Assembly (NCBI GenBank): GCA_937873155.1
Contig: CALMVZ010000010.1
Coordinates: 186,001-250,000, forward strand
DNA: 64,000 nt
Source: an uncultured Bacteroidota bacterium
GTDB lineage: Bacteria; Bacteroidota; Bacteroidia; B-17B0; Aurantibacillaceae
Direction of reading: 5' to 3'
Shown here: piece after piece, positions 26,836 through 36,289 of the stretch
How the letters are laid out: each line of letters starts with the position of its first letter
How positions within the stretch are numbered: the stretch's first letter is position 1
Position numbers and translations under genes: made by a program
The notes under the pieces: model-generated
Databases searched by the model: none
Told to the model about the DNA's origin: nothing
The model's input: the letters and a program-made list of their open reading frames with translations, nothing else

Positions 26836-29800
26836 TTAGTATGCTTTTTTCTTACTGAATTTGATGTTCCCTAAAAAGTCTAATACTTTTTTAAATACAT
26901 CGAAGTAAAGCATGATCATTAATGAAACACTCATCATCCAGATCACAATAATATTGAACCAATAGGTTGGATACAATGTGCCAAGGAATTTTTTACGTGG
27001 TGCAAAGAAATGAGCACGTCCGAAATTTGAATCAATAGGATCCTGGAATACAGGGTCGATCTGCTGGATCAAACGGCCATCTTTTTCAAGACAACGTTCG
27101 CCCATGTTACTTGAACTCTTTACTAACTGATTTAAACTTTCATTCTCATAATCATCCTGAAGCTGCAGGAATTTTGCTTTTTCTTCCGGTGTTTTGGTAA
27201 GGCTGCCTGTTACTTCGTCTGATTTGGCATAAGAAGTATTTTCAATATTATTATAATACTCATGTAAAGATTTTAAATAAGCGCGTACGCTATTTGTTGT
27301 TTCGGCTGTATAATCTGTAGTGTTAATGTTTTTGAAAGCGTCACATTTCACTTTTTTAGAGATCAATTGCTCTTTAGCGATCTCATTCCTTACAAGCGTA
27401 ATATCTGCTTTCAGATCGGTCAGTTTTTTGCCGGCCTTGATCTCATTTTCGATCTTGGTTAACTTGTTTCCTACTTTTGTTATCCAATAGTTCTTTTTGT
27501 ATTGTGCGATACTCTTCGATTTATCGAACTTGTAAAAATTACGCTCGTATTTATTTTCTTTGAATTGATTTACGGCTAAAGCTTCAAATGCCCAACGGCT
27601 GGCCATGATCTCACCTGCAATCGGAACCCCGCCTTGTTCAGCTAATGTAGGATTCAATTTATCGAACTTCACCACCACGCCCGCTAATAATAGCTGGGGG
27701 ATAATTAAGAACGGAATTAAAATGTAAATGGTAACCGCACTGTTGAATGCTGATGAGATATTTAATCCTAACATATTGGCGAAACAAGATGTTGTGAATA
27801 ATACCATCCAATAATCTAAGTACATACCTTTAACGCCAAGGACCATATTACCAACGATAACGAAAGTTAAAGTTTGAATTGCAGATAACACGAACATGAT
27901 GATGATCTTGCTCCACAAATAACTTCCCTTACTTAAATTCAAGAACGACTCACGCTTACGGATCTTACGGTCACGGATGATCTCTTCCGCACTCACGGTT
28001 AATCCAATAAATAAAGCAACTACAACCGACATGAACATATACGCCGGCATGTTCTCGTTCTCACGATAGATATAACCGCGCGTAGTATCAACATCAGTGT
28101 TGAAATAACGTACTAAGAAGGCTAAGATGAACGCTAACAAAGGCGCTTCAATGAAGTTGATCATTAAATACTGCGTGTTTGTTAACTTACTTAATACATC
28201 ACGTGTGATAAATACTTTGAACTGTTTAAATTTGTTAGGAATTTTAAAGATCGCTTCAGGAATTTCGTCCTGGTGTTTGATATCACTGATACCGCTCTCA
28301 ATTAATTCAACATAACTTTTATTCCACTCGGCCGGACTTGTTTTTCGGTTGAAAGTTAAGTTACCGTATTCGTCCAATACCTTGCTTTCAATAATGTTGA
28401 AGATCAATTCAGGATTTACATTACCGCAGTTCCAGCATTCGCTTTCTTCGGAGTTAACGTGGTTCACTAAACGTTTGAAATAAGAAACAGCATCAACCGG
28501 ATTCCCGTAATAGATCGGATATCCGCCCACGTCTAAGATCTGAAGCTTATCAAACATTTTGAAAATGTCAGATGATGGCTGGTGAATTACAACGAAGATC
28601 AATTTTCCTTTTAAAGCTAATTCTTTTAAAAGGTCCATGATATTCTCAGAGTCACGAGATGATAGGCCTGATGTAGGCTCATCCACGTAAAGTACAGAAG
28701 GCTCACGGATCAATTCTAATCCAATGTTCAAACGTTTACGCTGACCACCGGAAATTGTTTTTTCTAAAGGAGAACCTACTTTAAGATCTTTGGTTTCAGT
28801 TAAACCTAAGTCAGCTAATAAAGCGTGACATTTTTTCGAGATCTCTTCATCGGTTAAATTCCCGAAGCATAATTTCGCGTTATAGAATAAGTTTTGGTAA
28901 ACAGTTAATTCTTCGATGAGTAAGTCGTCCTGTGTAACGTGACCTATAACACCTTTAACCGCTTCTTTATCTTTGTGGATATTTTTTCCGTTGATTAAAA
29001 CTTCACCGCCGCTTGGCACTTCAACACCATTCAATACATTCAGTAAAGTTGATTTACCTGCACCTGAACCTCCCATGATGCCAATTAACTTTCCGCTTTC
29101 TTCACGGATGTTAATGTTACGTAAACCTAATTTACCGCCTTTGAATTTGTATTCGATATTACGCGCTTCGAAAGAGATCTTTGCTTTGCTTGCATCTGCT
29201 AAGAAACGGCCGATGATATCTGAATAATAAATTGGTTTTACTTTTGAACTACGTAATGAAGAACCCGGTGTTAAAATGTGAACGCGCTCTTTCGAGATCC
29301 CTTGCCCGTTCAATTGTAATTCTATGTTTCCGTAAATACGTAAAGCATACATGCCAACGCTGTCGATCTGGATGATGCGGACATCATCGGTGAGCGTTTC
29401 ACATAAAATATGTTTGGTCGTGTTGTTGTAGCCGTTCTCTTTGTTGTTGATCACTAAAGTGTGAGGAGAATCCGGGACAACTTCTACTTTATCTTCAACG
29501 AAATGTTTTAATTGTAAGAATTCTTCGTTCGCAATGTTAAATGTTTCTGCTACTGTGATAACGAATTCATATTCCTGTTCAGAAATCTCGTTCGACGAGT
29601 AAATAAATTCTAACAAACGAATTAATACGATGACTTTCTGAGGTTGTTCAAGTTCCTGGTTGATCTGGGTACAGATCTTTAATACTTTAACGGAGTTTAA
29701 AGACGTACGTTTTGCTGAACCGTCTTTTTTCTTTGATACCTGGTGATGGGCTTCAAGGTATTCATCAAAAATACCTAAGTAGGTATCCACCTGCTCCTGG

Positions 29801-29916
29801 TTCAATTGTTGCTTTAAGAAAGATTGCACAATGGCCCTTCCTGTGTTATTCACGCCATCCACCTTCGCGATGATGGCAAACATTTGCATTAGGGCTCTAA
29901 GTATTCGTTCGCTCAT
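26836..29916 (-). CDS. Large ABC transporter with fused ATPase and ABC2-type permease
   Basis: A 1026-residue ABCG-like half-transporter. Residues 1-140 are helical and TerB-like (KVDGVNN; SSNEISEQEYEFV; FNIANEEF). A beta-rich linker follows (about 150-240). The ATPase has Walker A GGSGAGKST (282-290), signature ISGGQRKR (388-395), Walker B VLYVDEPTSGL (408-418) and H445. Membrane helices run from about 588 to 748 and near 978-1005. An unusually long, charged insert (about 790-975) separates the last helix from the rest. The substrate is unknown; such fusions in Bacteroidota are often near-orphan. It is followed in transcription by nothing obvious, and preceded upstream by two small secreted-protein genes. 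Confidence 0.88.
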   Translation of the reverse strand: MSERILRALMQMFAIIAKVDGVNNTGRAIVQSFLKQQLNQEQVDTYLGIFDEYLEAHHQVSKKKDGSAKRTSLNSVKVLKICTQINQELEQPQKVIVLIRLLEFIYSSNEISEQEYEFVITVAETFNIANEEFLQLKHFVEDKVEVVPDSPHTLVINNKENGYNNTTKHILCETLTDDVRIIQIDSVGMYALRIYGNIELQLNGQGISKERVHILTPGSSLRSSKVKPIYYSDIIGRFLADASKAKISFEARNIEYKFKGGKLGLRNINIREESGKLIGIMGGSGAGKSTLLNVLNGVEVPSGGEVLINGKNIHKDKEAVKGVIGHVTQDDLLIEELTVYQNLFYNAKLCFGNLTDEEISKKCHALLADLGLTETKDLKVGSPLEKTISGGQRKRLNIGLELIREPSVLYVDEPTSGLSSRDSENIMDLLKELALKGKLIFVVIHQPSSDIFKMFDKLQILDVGGYPIYYGNPVDAVSYFKRLVNHVNSEESECWNCGNVNPELIFNIIESKVLDEYGNLTFNRKTSPAEWNKSYVELIESGISDIKHQDEIPEAIFKIPNKFKQFKVFITRDVLSKLTNTQYLMINFIEAPLLAFILAFLVRYFNTDVDTTRGYIYRENENMPAYMFMSVVVALFIGLTVSAEEIIRDRKIRKRESFLNLSKGSYLWSKIIIMFVLSAIQTLTFVIVGNMVLGVKGMYLDYWMVLFTTSCFANMLGLNISSAFNSAVTIYILIPFLIIPQLLLAGVVVKFDKLNPTLAEQGGVPIAGEIMASRWAFEALAVNQFKENKYERNFYKFDKSKSIAQYKKNYWITKVGNKLTKIENEIKAGKKLTDLKADITLVRNEIAKEQLISKKVKCDAFKNINTTDYTAETTNSVRAYLKSLHEYYNNIENTSYAKSDEVTGSLTKTPEEKAKFLQLQDDYENESLNQLVKSSSNMGERCLEKDGRLIQQIDPVFQDPIDSNFGRAHFFAPRKKFLGTLYPTYWFNIIVIWMMSVSLMIMLYFDVFKKVLDFLGNIKFSKKKAY

Positions 29917-29937
29917 AAATTAAAATATTACAGGACG

Positions 29938-30417
29938 TTATTTTTTATTCAGTTCGTAAAAGCACTTTGCTGTTTTACGGATAGCCTTCTGGTCATCAGG
30001 AAATGCAGCTTCAAATTTTTCATTAAAAACAAGTGATGTTAATCCATCATCCCTTAAGGTTGCTACATAATTGATCAATATGTCAACTACGAAATAAGCG
30101 GTAGGTTCTTTGTGATTGAAGTAAGTTGTGTTCTTAAAGAAAATACTTTTGTTCCCCGCAGACCTGATCTGAAGAGAACCCACATCAACAAAACCAAGTT
30201 TCTGATTCGGTGTGATCTTAAGCAATAATTTTCCTTTGTTATTGATGAACTGAATATTCCCTCCGTTCTTTAACGGGCAATTCAGAACGCTAACTAATAC
30301 TGATTGCTTTTCCGATGGTCTGTATAAACTGTCAGTCACCAGTTGATCTTTGCAGTTTTGAGAAAACATGCAGTAGAAACAGGTTAAAAGGACAAGGGTA
30401 TATAGGGGTTTAATCAT
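29938..30417 (-). CDS. Small exported protein of unknown function
   Basis: A 159-residue protein with signal peptide MIKPLYTLVLLTCFYCMFSQ and a beta-rich mature part with a C-terminal helix (AFPDDQKAIRKTAKCFYEL). It lies 21 bp upstream of the ABC transporter on the same strand and could share its transcript, suggesting an envelope accessory role. It is not recognised as a known family. Confidence 0.65.
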   Translation of the reverse strand: MIKPLYTLVLLTCFYCMFSQNCKDQLVTDSLYRPSEKQSVLVSVLNCPLKNGGNIQFINNKGKLLLKITPNQKLGFVDVGSLQIRSAGNKSIFFKNTTYFNHKEPTAYFVVDILINYVATLRDDGLTSLVFNEKFEAAFPDDQKAIRKTAKCFYELNKK

Positions 30418-30428
30418 CTCTTTTAATT

Positions 30429-30466
30429 AAAAAAGGATAAAGCTTTTGGTTCTTTATCCTTTTTTT
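30429..30466 (-). terminator. Intrinsic terminator between two secreted-protein genes
   Basis: AAAAAAGGATAAAG, loop of nine, CTTTATCCTTTTTTT, with flanking A and T runs. It follows the gene ending at 30484, so 29938-30417 probably has its own promoter. Confidence 0.8.
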
Positions 30467-30483
30467 ACAAAAGCATTTCTAAA

Positions 30484-30915
30484 TTATTTTTGTTTGAAGC
30501 CTATCAGCACAACTGCACAGCCGGAGCCTTGGTTTCGGTTAACATCAATTTGCGCTTCAATGATACACTCTAACGTATTCTTAATTTTAAAATCCCAGTA
30601 TGGAGAATTCTTATGATTACGGTTAGTGAATAATAAGTGGCGGTCCTGGTCGTAGATGTTGAAGATCAGGTTCCCGTCGTTAGTACCGCTGCATGCAGCA
30701 ATTCGGTAGATGGTCTCACCAAAGAATGTGGTGTGGAATTCAGCGGTCTCTTCTGAGTTCAATAAAAGTGCGCGGTATTGCTGACCGTCAGAAATGAACG
30801 AAGAGATGATATGCTTTGCGCAAAGATTGGCAATAGTATCGCATTGGGCCTTGGCTTTATTAGAAAGTGAGAAGGCAAGGATAAATGCTAATATCGTAAG
30901 GTTTAATTTTTTCAT
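30484..30915 (-). CDS. Small exported protein of unknown function
   Basis: A 143-residue protein with signal peptide MKKLNLTILAFILAFSLSNKAKAQ. The mature part has strands with several conserved-looking cysteines (CDTIANLC, IAACSGTND, LECIIEAQID, GCAVVLIGF). The ATG at 30915 starts the signal peptide; a three-codon longer start at 30924 is possible. Just downstream of the lipoprotein gene at 30930 by 15 bp, so likely co-transcribed. Family not recognised. Confidence 0.65.
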   Translation of the reverse strand: MKKLNLTILAFILAFSLSNKAKAQCDTIANLCAKHIISSFISDGQQYRALLLNSEETAEFHTTFFGETIYRIAACSGTNDGNLIFNIYDQDRHLLFTNRNHKNSPYWDFKIKNTLECIIEAQIDVNRNQGSGCAVVLIGFKQK

Positions 30916-30929
30916 ACTCGGCATAAAAG

Positions 30930-31847
30930 TTAAGATTGTACGTTGGTAATTTTAGTTCTGATCTCTGCGATCTTAGCACTGATCTCATCGATCTGTTCTT
31001 TCGAAACAATAACTTCGTTAGTGCTGTTGATGTAAGTCATCTTCTTCAATGAATCAGTGGTTGGTTCAACAAAAGTGTATTTGAATTGGATACCATCGTA
31101 AACTTTTGCAAGGTCGCTTAATTGTTTACCTAATTCGATAGCTTCAGGTGCAGTATTCGAAGCTAATAATTTGATGATGCTTCCTAAAGCTTGTTTTTGT
31201 TCGGCGATACGGAATTTCACATCTTCACTTTGTTTTGCTTTGTAAGCGCTGATTGAGAAATGCATACTCTCGATCCAGCCACCGGCTAAGATCAGGCTGC
31301 TTACTTCTGTACGCTTGTTAGTTTTTAAATAAGCATCACTTGCACGGTAAGCGATACCAACCAACACCAACATTGAATCTTTGTTAGCGATGTTTGATTC
31401 GATACGCTTCATTGTTCCTGTATCGAAAGCTGCAGATACGCCAAGTTTATCAGCTAACTGTTTTACAGCTGCCAAATAACCAATAGCGTCCTGGGTTTGG
31501 TTGTACATGCTAACATATCCAAGGTCAGCACCGTAAATTCCAAGGTTCAACGAACGCATGAAATCGTTGGTATATGTGTTGGCGTTCTTAGAAACGTTTA
31601 GGATCGCTTTATCATAAGCAACGCCTGATTTTTGGATCAGCATTGCAGTCTGGATAGGCGAAGGAACACTGAATAATTCTCCACCTACGTTTAACACGGC
31701 TGTTTTAGCGGTATCTGTATCTATCAGATTTTCTTTATTTTCTTCTTCTTTTGGTTTATCACCACCTCCGCAAGAAGTAGCGATGAGCAGGGATGCGAAG
31801 CAAACTGCCAGTAATTTTGAGTTAAACATAGGGTTTTTAATATTCAT
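30930..31847 (-). CDS. Predicted lipoprotein of unknown function
   Basis: A 305-residue protein with lipobox LIATSC (Cys at about 26) and a G/K-rich spacer. The mature part is helical, with three long amphipathic helices; the middle segment (YGADLGYVSMYNQTQDAIGY) and the C-terminal SKEQIDEISAKIAEIRTKI coiled segment are the most regular parts. A shorter start at 31829 (MFNSKLLAV) is equally plausible. It precedes the 143-residue secreted protein by 15 bp. It looks like a periplasm-facing helical protein; no function is assigned. Confidence 0.7.
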   Translation of the reverse strand: MNIKNPMFNSKLLAVCFASLLIATSCGGGDKPKEEENKENLIDTDTAKTAVLNVGGELFSVPSPIQTAMLIQKSGVAYDKAILNVSKNANTYTNDFMRSLNLGIYGADLGYVSMYNQTQDAIGYLAAVKQLADKLGVSAAFDTGTMKRIESNIANKDSMLVLVGIAYRASDAYLKTNKRTEVSSLILAGGWIESMHFSISAYKAKQSEDVKFRIAEQKQALGSIIKLLASNTAPEAIELGKQLSDLAKVYDGIQFKYTFVEPTTDSLKKMTYINSTNEVIVSKEQIDEISAKIAEIRTKITNVQS

Positions 31848-32084
31848 CGATAAAATAACTTAATTGGTTATAAAAAATCCTCTGCAAGTAAGTAAAATTA
31901 TACGAATTAATCAAATTTGAAAGGTTTTGAATTTTACCCGTAAATATTTGATTTTCAGATAAGTAATAAGGTGTTTAAATTTAAACTTGGCTCCTTATTC
32001 CTTGGGTTTCATTAGTGCGGTTAAATTTCAAGAGTGGGAATACTGTAAGAAATTGTGTTTTTCATAATGAAAAACATGTGAATT

Positions 32085-33320
32085 TTAAAACTTAATGTGT
32101 TGAAGGATCCTTCCTGTTACATTGGCATTTGCTTCGAAATAGCGAGAAAGTTTTTCCGAAATCTCTTTTTTCCTGTCCTGTTCAAAGAAGTGGGTCCACA
32201 CACTTTTTAATTCCCCATCTGAATTCACATTTACTGCCGCCTGCATATTGATCAGATCAACGGCTTCATTATATTTCACGTAATCTTCGCCGTAAAAAGT
32301 TACCGGGATCCCATACACAGCAGCTTCTAAACAATTATGAATACCGCCATTAAAACCGCCACCGATATAAGCCTGGTCAGCATAATAGTAACTTTTGGAT
32401 AAAAGTCCCATTGTGTTTAAAACTAACACACGGGAATTCGAATCCGAGCCTTTTGTAAAAAAGGAATAAGACAATTGATATTTCTCTAATTTGGCTTCAG
32501 TTTCTTTTAATAAGCCTTCTTCAATATCATGCGGTACAAGAATTAATTTTACTGAATCATCTTCAAGTTCTTTTAATGTTTTCAGGATCAGTTCTTCATC
32601 GGAAGGCCAGGTGCTTCCTGCAATTATCAACTTCTTATTGCCTTTGAATTTCTCAATTTCAGGAATAGGGGAGAATTTATTTTTGATCTCTATCACACGG
32701 TCGAAACGGGTGTCACCGCAGATCTCAACGTTGTTTATTCCAATGGAATTCAATAATTGAAATGAATTTTTGTCCTGGACAAACAAGGTTTTAAATGCAC
32801 CAAGCGAGCGGATGAAAATTTTACCATACCATTTAAAAAAGGGATGATGATCTTTAAAAACAGCAGAGACCAGATAGCAATCAATATTCTTTTCTTTGAT
32901 CTGCAATAAATAATTCACCCAGAATTCATACTTGATAAAAATGATCTTATCCGGCGAAACTAATTCTAAGAAAGTTTTGGCGTTCGATTTCGAGTCATAC
33001 GGTAAATAAAAGATAGCATCGGCATGCTCGTAATTTTTACAAACTTCATAACCGCTTGGAGAGAAAAAAGAGAGAACGATCTTATAGGACGGATGTTGTT
33101 TCTTTATACTTTCAATTAAAGTGCGGCCTTGTTCAAATTCTCCCAATGAGGCGCAATGCATCCAGATCTTTTTTTGCCCGGCCAGTTTTTTTAATTGTGC
33201 AGCGTAATTTTCTTTCCAGTTCTTACGGCCGTTCACCCATAATTTTGCTTTGGGTTTAAATGCTGATGCTAAAAAAATGACGAATGTATACAGATATATG
33301 CCTATGTTATAGAATAGCAT
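32085..33320 (-). CDS. waaA: 3-deoxy-D-manno-octulosonic acid transferase
   Basis: A 411-residue GT30 Kdo transferase that adds Kdo to lipid IVA in LPS core assembly (inner membrane). Matches include an N-terminal membrane segment (LFYNIGIYLYTFVIFLASAF), IWMHCASLGEFEQGRTLIE, SFFSPSGYEV, and the C-terminal QAYIGGGFNGGIHNCLEAA. It is the third gene of an operon: its start is 2 bp from the stop of the outer-membrane gene, which follows the LolD-like ATPase gene. The 237-bp gap upstream of it in the other direction shows nothing beyond AT-rich DNA. Confidence 0.93.
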   Translation of the reverse strand: MLFYNIGIYLYTFVIFLASAFKPKAKLWVNGRKNWKENYAAQLKKLAGQKKIWMHCASLGEFEQGRTLIESIKKQHPSYKIVLSFFSPSGYEVCKNYEHADAIFYLPYDSKSNAKTFLELVSPDKIIFIKYEFWVNYLLQIKEKNIDCYLVSAVFKDHHPFFKWYGKIFIRSLGAFKTLFVQDKNSFQLLNSIGINNVEICGDTRFDRVIEIKNKFSPIPEIEKFKGNKKLIIAGSTWPSDEELILKTLKELEDDSVKLILVPHDIEEGLLKETEAKLEKYQLSYSFFTKGSDSNSRVLVLNTMGLLSKSYYYADQAYIGGGFNGGIHNCLEAAVYGIPVTFYGEDYVKYNEAVDLINMQAAVNVNSDGELKSVWTHFFEQDRKKEISEKLSRYFEANANVTGRILQHIKF

Positions 33321-33322
33321 AT

Positions 33323-34063
33323 TTAGTTGTAATAGAAATCCTGTGTACGTTTATATAAAGGTAAAACCCATGCGATCCGGAACCCGATCAGGTAATCTTT
33401 CCGCTGTTTTGTATCCGGTAAACCAGTATCATAATTAAAACCACGGTAGCTTTTAGTAAAGGCTTCATGAAATTCAAACCCGGCAATGATGTTCACCAGA
33501 CGGTTGCCGCTTAAAAACAGGTAACCAACAAATTGTTCCATGGCAAATCCTCCGCTTAAACGGTCGTAACCTTTTGCCATATCACCTTTAACTGCGGCGA
33601 TCTTTTGTTGGGCATCGTACAATTTTATTTTATGTTGCATGTATCCGAACCCTAAATTTATGATCAGGCCGGAGTTAGGATTATTACCGAGTTTTGGAAA
33701 AACTTTTCCAACTACAATATAACTGTTAAAACCTCTTTCAGTTAAACGTAGATCAGCAGGGAAACCTTCATTATCTATAATGAAACCATCATTGTTCATC
33801 ATTTGTTGAGTTATATTCTCTCTAACATTTCTGCCAAAAATATAACCGCCTTCCACACCAACAACCCAGGTTTTTCGCGCTTTAAATAAAAGGCTTCCTC
33901 CTATGGAAAGATTCTCACGGAACCGCTCTGACATATCACCACGGGGTGTATGCCCGGCAAAATTTATTGAGAGCAATGGTACATTCAAACTGGTATCGAT
34001 TATACCTTGTGAGAACAGGGTTCCGAAAAATAAAGAAAATATGATGAACAGATTAGCGCGCAT
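33323..34063 (-). CDS. Predicted outer-membrane beta-barrel protein
   Basis: A 246-residue protein with signal peptide MRANLFIIFSLFFGTLFSQ. Alternating strands rich in Gly and aromatic residues (VGVEGGYIFGRNV, LIINLGFGYMQHKIKLYDA, AGFEFHEAFTKSYRGFNYD) end in LIGFRIAWVLPLY. ATG at 34063 begins the signal peptide; a longer start at 34129 would overlap the ATPase gene. It sits in the operon with the LolD-like ATPase and waaA, consistent with an envelope role. Confidence 0.78.
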   Translation of the reverse strand: MRANLFIIFSLFFGTLFSQGIIDTSLNVPLLSINFAGHTPRGDMSERFRENLSIGGSLLFKARKTWVVGVEGGYIFGRNVRENITQQMMNNDGFIIDNEGFPADLRLTERGFNSYIVVGKVFPKLGNNPNSGLIINLGFGYMQHKIKLYDAQQKIAAVKGDMAKGYDRLSGGFAMEQFVGYLFLSGNRLVNIIAGFEFHEAFTKSYRGFNYDTGLPDTKQRKDYLIGFRIAWVLPLYKRTQDFYYN

Positions 34064-34128
34064 TATAAATGCGAAGGTACTGAATTTTCGCGAAAGAATA
34101 ATGAAGTGTGATCCGAACGCCAACTTCA

Positions 34129-34860
34129 TTAACCCATTGTTTCAATACGCGATTTATAAGTGATAACCGAGTTGTTTTGTCTGTCGCTCTCAACTAAACC
34201 ATCCTTTAATCTCACGATACGGTGGGCGTGCATGGCGATATCTTCTTCGTGTGTTACCAGGATTATCGTATTTCCTTTTTTGTGGATATCCTCGAAAAGG
34301 CCCATGATCTCAACCGAAGTTTTACTATCTAAATTTCCTGTAGGTTCATCCGCTAAAATAATGGCTGGTTTATTTACAAGCGCACGAGCAATTGCAACAC
34401 GCTGACGTTGTCCGCCCGACAATTCATTAGGGCGATGCTGCATACGGTTTCCCAAACCAACTTGTTCTAAAACTTCTTTCGCACGCTCTTCGCGTTGTGC
34501 TTTTGGCATGCCTGCGTAAACTAACGGAAGGGCAACATTTTCTAAAGTAGTATTTCGTGGCAGTAAATTAAAGGTTTGGAATACGAAACCGATCTCTTTA
34601 TTACGCACTTCAGCTAATTCGTTATCGGTCATTTTAGCAACCGAATTATTATTTAAAATATATTCGCCGCCGGTGGGTGTATCAAGGCAGCCCAGGATAT
34701 TCATTAATGTAGATTTCCCGCTCCCGGATGGGCCCATTAGAGCAACGTATTCATTCTTGAAAATGGAAAGATCGATCTTTTGCAACGCGTAAATAGTCTC
34801 AGTTCCTATTTTATAGACTTTTGATATATCAGTTATCTTAATTATCTCTTGCATGAGCAT
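34129..34860 (-). CDS. ABC transporter ATP-binding protein, LolD/MacB type
   Basis: A 243-residue soluble ATPase with Walker [12 protein letters not shown]-loop [10 protein letters not shown], signature [15 protein letters not shown] and Walker [13 protein letters not shown]. It is of the MacB/LolD class that pairs with FtsX-like permeases for lipoprotein release or macrolide-type export. No permease gene is adjacent here, so its partner is elsewhere. The first gene of the operon with an OMP and waaA. A start at 34854 is an alternative. Divergent from the pseudouridine synthase gene with a 34-bp gap. Confidence 0.93.
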   Translation of the reverse strand: MLMQEIIKITDISKVYKIGTETIYALQKIDLSIFKNEYVALMGPSGSGKSTLMNILGCLDTPTGGEYILNNNSVAKMTDNELAEVRNKEIGFVFQTFNLLPRNTTLENVALPLVYAGMPKAQREERAKEVLEQVGLGNRMQHRPNELSGGQRQRVAIARALVNKPAIILADEPTGNLDSKTSVEIMGLFEDIHKKGNTIILVTHEEDIAMHAHRIVRLKDGLVESDRQNNSVITYKSRIETMG

Positions 34861-34894
34861 TCAATTATGTAAATTTGTTCCGATAGCTATCGGG

Positions 34895-35563
34895 ATGAGT
34901 TTCAGATTGCGGATAAAATACTTCTTAATTCACCGGTTAAATTACACAAATAAAACCGCCGGCGCTTTAATCTCATCAGGTAAATTAACCGTTAATGGAA
35001 AAGTGATCTCTGAAAATGTAGTGCTTCAGGATGAGGATGAACTGAAATTAGGTGATGACCTATTAAAACCAAAAGCTGTTTATCAATATTACGCGCTTCA
35101 CAAACCGAGAGGGATAGAATCGACTTTTAATAAAGAGATCACAGATAATTTAAGTACAGTTTTTCCTTTCAATGGTGAGTTTATTGTGGCAGGAAGATTA
35201 GATAAGGCATCTGAAGGATTGTTATTGATATCGAATGATGGTAAGTGGGTTCATAGTATAACACGGCCGGAATTCAGGAAAGAAAAAGAATATATTGTTG
35301 AAGTGGATAAAGAAATAACTGATGAATTTATTTTGAAAATGGAAGCGGGAGTAGACATAGGAATTTGTGTCACGGAACCTTGTTCTGCGGAAAAACTTGA
35401 AGCGAAAACTTTCAGAATAATCTTAACGGAAGGCAAGAATAAGCAGATCCGGAGGATGTGTAAAACCCTCCGTTTTTCGGTGGTGAGCTTGAAAAGGGTT
35501 CGAATTGATAAATTTCATATATCTGATATTAAGCCACTTGACTACGTAAAAATAGTGATTTAA
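34895..35563 (+). CDS. rluF: Pseudouridine synthase, RluF/RsuA-like
   Basis: A 222-residue enzyme: an S4 RNA-binding domain (about 1-50) and the catalytic core with GRLDKASEGLLLISNDG (Asp catalytic) and EGKNKQIRRMCKTLRF. RluF-like enzymes isomerise uridines in 23S rRNA; the precise site is not shown. The ATG at 34895 is preferred over 34853, which would read through the ATPase start and a CCGATAGCTATCGG palindrome (34880-34893) just before it. The family assignment is firm; the choice of RluF over RsuA/RluE is moderate. Confidence 0.85.
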   Translation: MSFRLRIKYFLIHRLNYTNKTAGALISSGKLTVNGKVISENVVLQDEDELKLGDDLLKPKAVYQYYALHKPRGIESTFNKEITDNLSTVFPFNGEFIVAGRLDKASEGLLLISNDGKWVHSITRPEFRKEKEYIVEVDKEITDEFILKMEAGVDIGICVTEPCSAEKLEAKTFRIILTEGKNKQIRRMCKTLRFSVVSLKRVRIDKFHISDIKPLDYVKIVI

Positions 35564-35581
35564 CATTAATTGTATCAACAT

Positions 35582-35605
35582 TATATGTTATAACATATAT
35601 ATTTG
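35582..35605 (+). promoter_or_regulatory. yceI-marR promoter with an 18-bp palindromic operator candidate
   Basis: TATATGTTATAACATATA (35582-35599) is a perfect palindrome overlapping a -7 box TATATTTG (35598-35605, matches TAnnTTTG). A second inverted pair TTGTGGT / ACCACAA follows (35603-35626). The positioning fits repression by a dimeric MarR protein, as encoded in the second gene. No good -33 box is visible. Binding is inferred. Confidence 0.65.
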
Positions 35606-35629
35606 TGGTATAATTTAAAACCACAACAT

Positions 35630-36226
35630 ATGAAAACCTTAAAACAAACAATGTTAGCCGCACTTTTAATAGTATCGTGGGGCTTTACCGCACAAACCAA
35701 CTGGAAAGTTGATGCATCGCACAGTAAATTAGGATTCGCAGTAACCCATTTAATGGTGAGCGAAACGGAAGGAAAATTCAAGATCTATGAAGGAGCGGTT
35801 TCTTCGAAATCAGACCTGGATTTTATCGATTCAAAAATCGAATTCTCAGTTGATGTGAATTCTATTAATACAGATGATGAAAAACGTGACGGTCATTTAA
35901 AGAGCGCCGATTTTTTTGACGCTGAAAAATTTCCGAAAATGACTTTTAAAGCAACCAGCATGAAGGCCGGAAAGATTAAAGGAACTTATGATCTTGAAGG
36001 TGACTTGACTATGCACGGTGTTACTAAAAAAGTAAAGTTGAACGCAATCGGAGCATCAAAAACTGTAAAGGATCCGTGGGGAAATACAAGATACGCATTC
36101 AAAGTAACAGGAAAATTGAACCGCGTTGATTATGGGTTGAAGTGGAATGCAGCTTTAGAGGCAGGTGGAGTAGTAGTGAGTGAAGATGTGAAGATAGATT
36201 GTACTATAGAGTTGATCAAAGCTTAA
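35630..36226 (+). CDS. YceI-family periplasmic protein
   Basis: A 198-residue exported protein with signal peptide ending in FTAQ. The lipocalin-like YceI domain shows WKVDASHSKLGFAVTHL, DLDFIDSKIEFSVDVNSINTDD-type strands, FFDAEKFPKMTFKAT and YDLEGDLTMHGVTKKV, with GLKWNAALEAGGVVVSEDV at the end. YceI proteins bind isoprenoid-like lipids in the periplasm. The ATG at 35630 starts the signal peptide. It precedes marR with only a hairpin between them and carries an operator-like palindrome upstream. Confidence 0.92.
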   Translation: MKTLKQTMLAALLIVSWGFTAQTNWKVDASHSKLGFAVTHLMVSETEGKFKIYEGAVSSKSDLDFIDSKIEFSVDVNSINTDDEKRDGHLKSADFFDAEKFPKMTFKATSMKAGKIKGTYDLEGDLTMHGVTKKVKLNAIGASKTVKDPWGNTRYAFKVTGKLNRVDYGLKWNAALEAGGVVVSEDVKIDCTIELIKA

Positions 36227-36230
36227 TTCC

Positions 36231-36281
36231 AAAATCCCATGAGGGGTAATTCGAAAGAATTTCTACTTCATGGGATTTTTT
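36231..36281 (+). terminator. Hairpin terminator between yceI and marR
   Basis: AAAATCCCATGA (36231-36242) pairs with TCATGGGATTTT (36268-36279), then TTTTTT. Inside the loop is a second small hairpin AATTC-GAAA-GAATT. It lies directly before the marR ATG (36290), so it can act as an intrinsic terminator or attenuator lowering marR relative to yceI. Confidence 0.75.
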
Positions 36282-36289
36282 CTATTTTT

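Noticed and set aside
36239-36289. Earlier marR start at 36239
   Set aside because: The extension lies inside the intrinsic terminator stem and adds no MarR homology.
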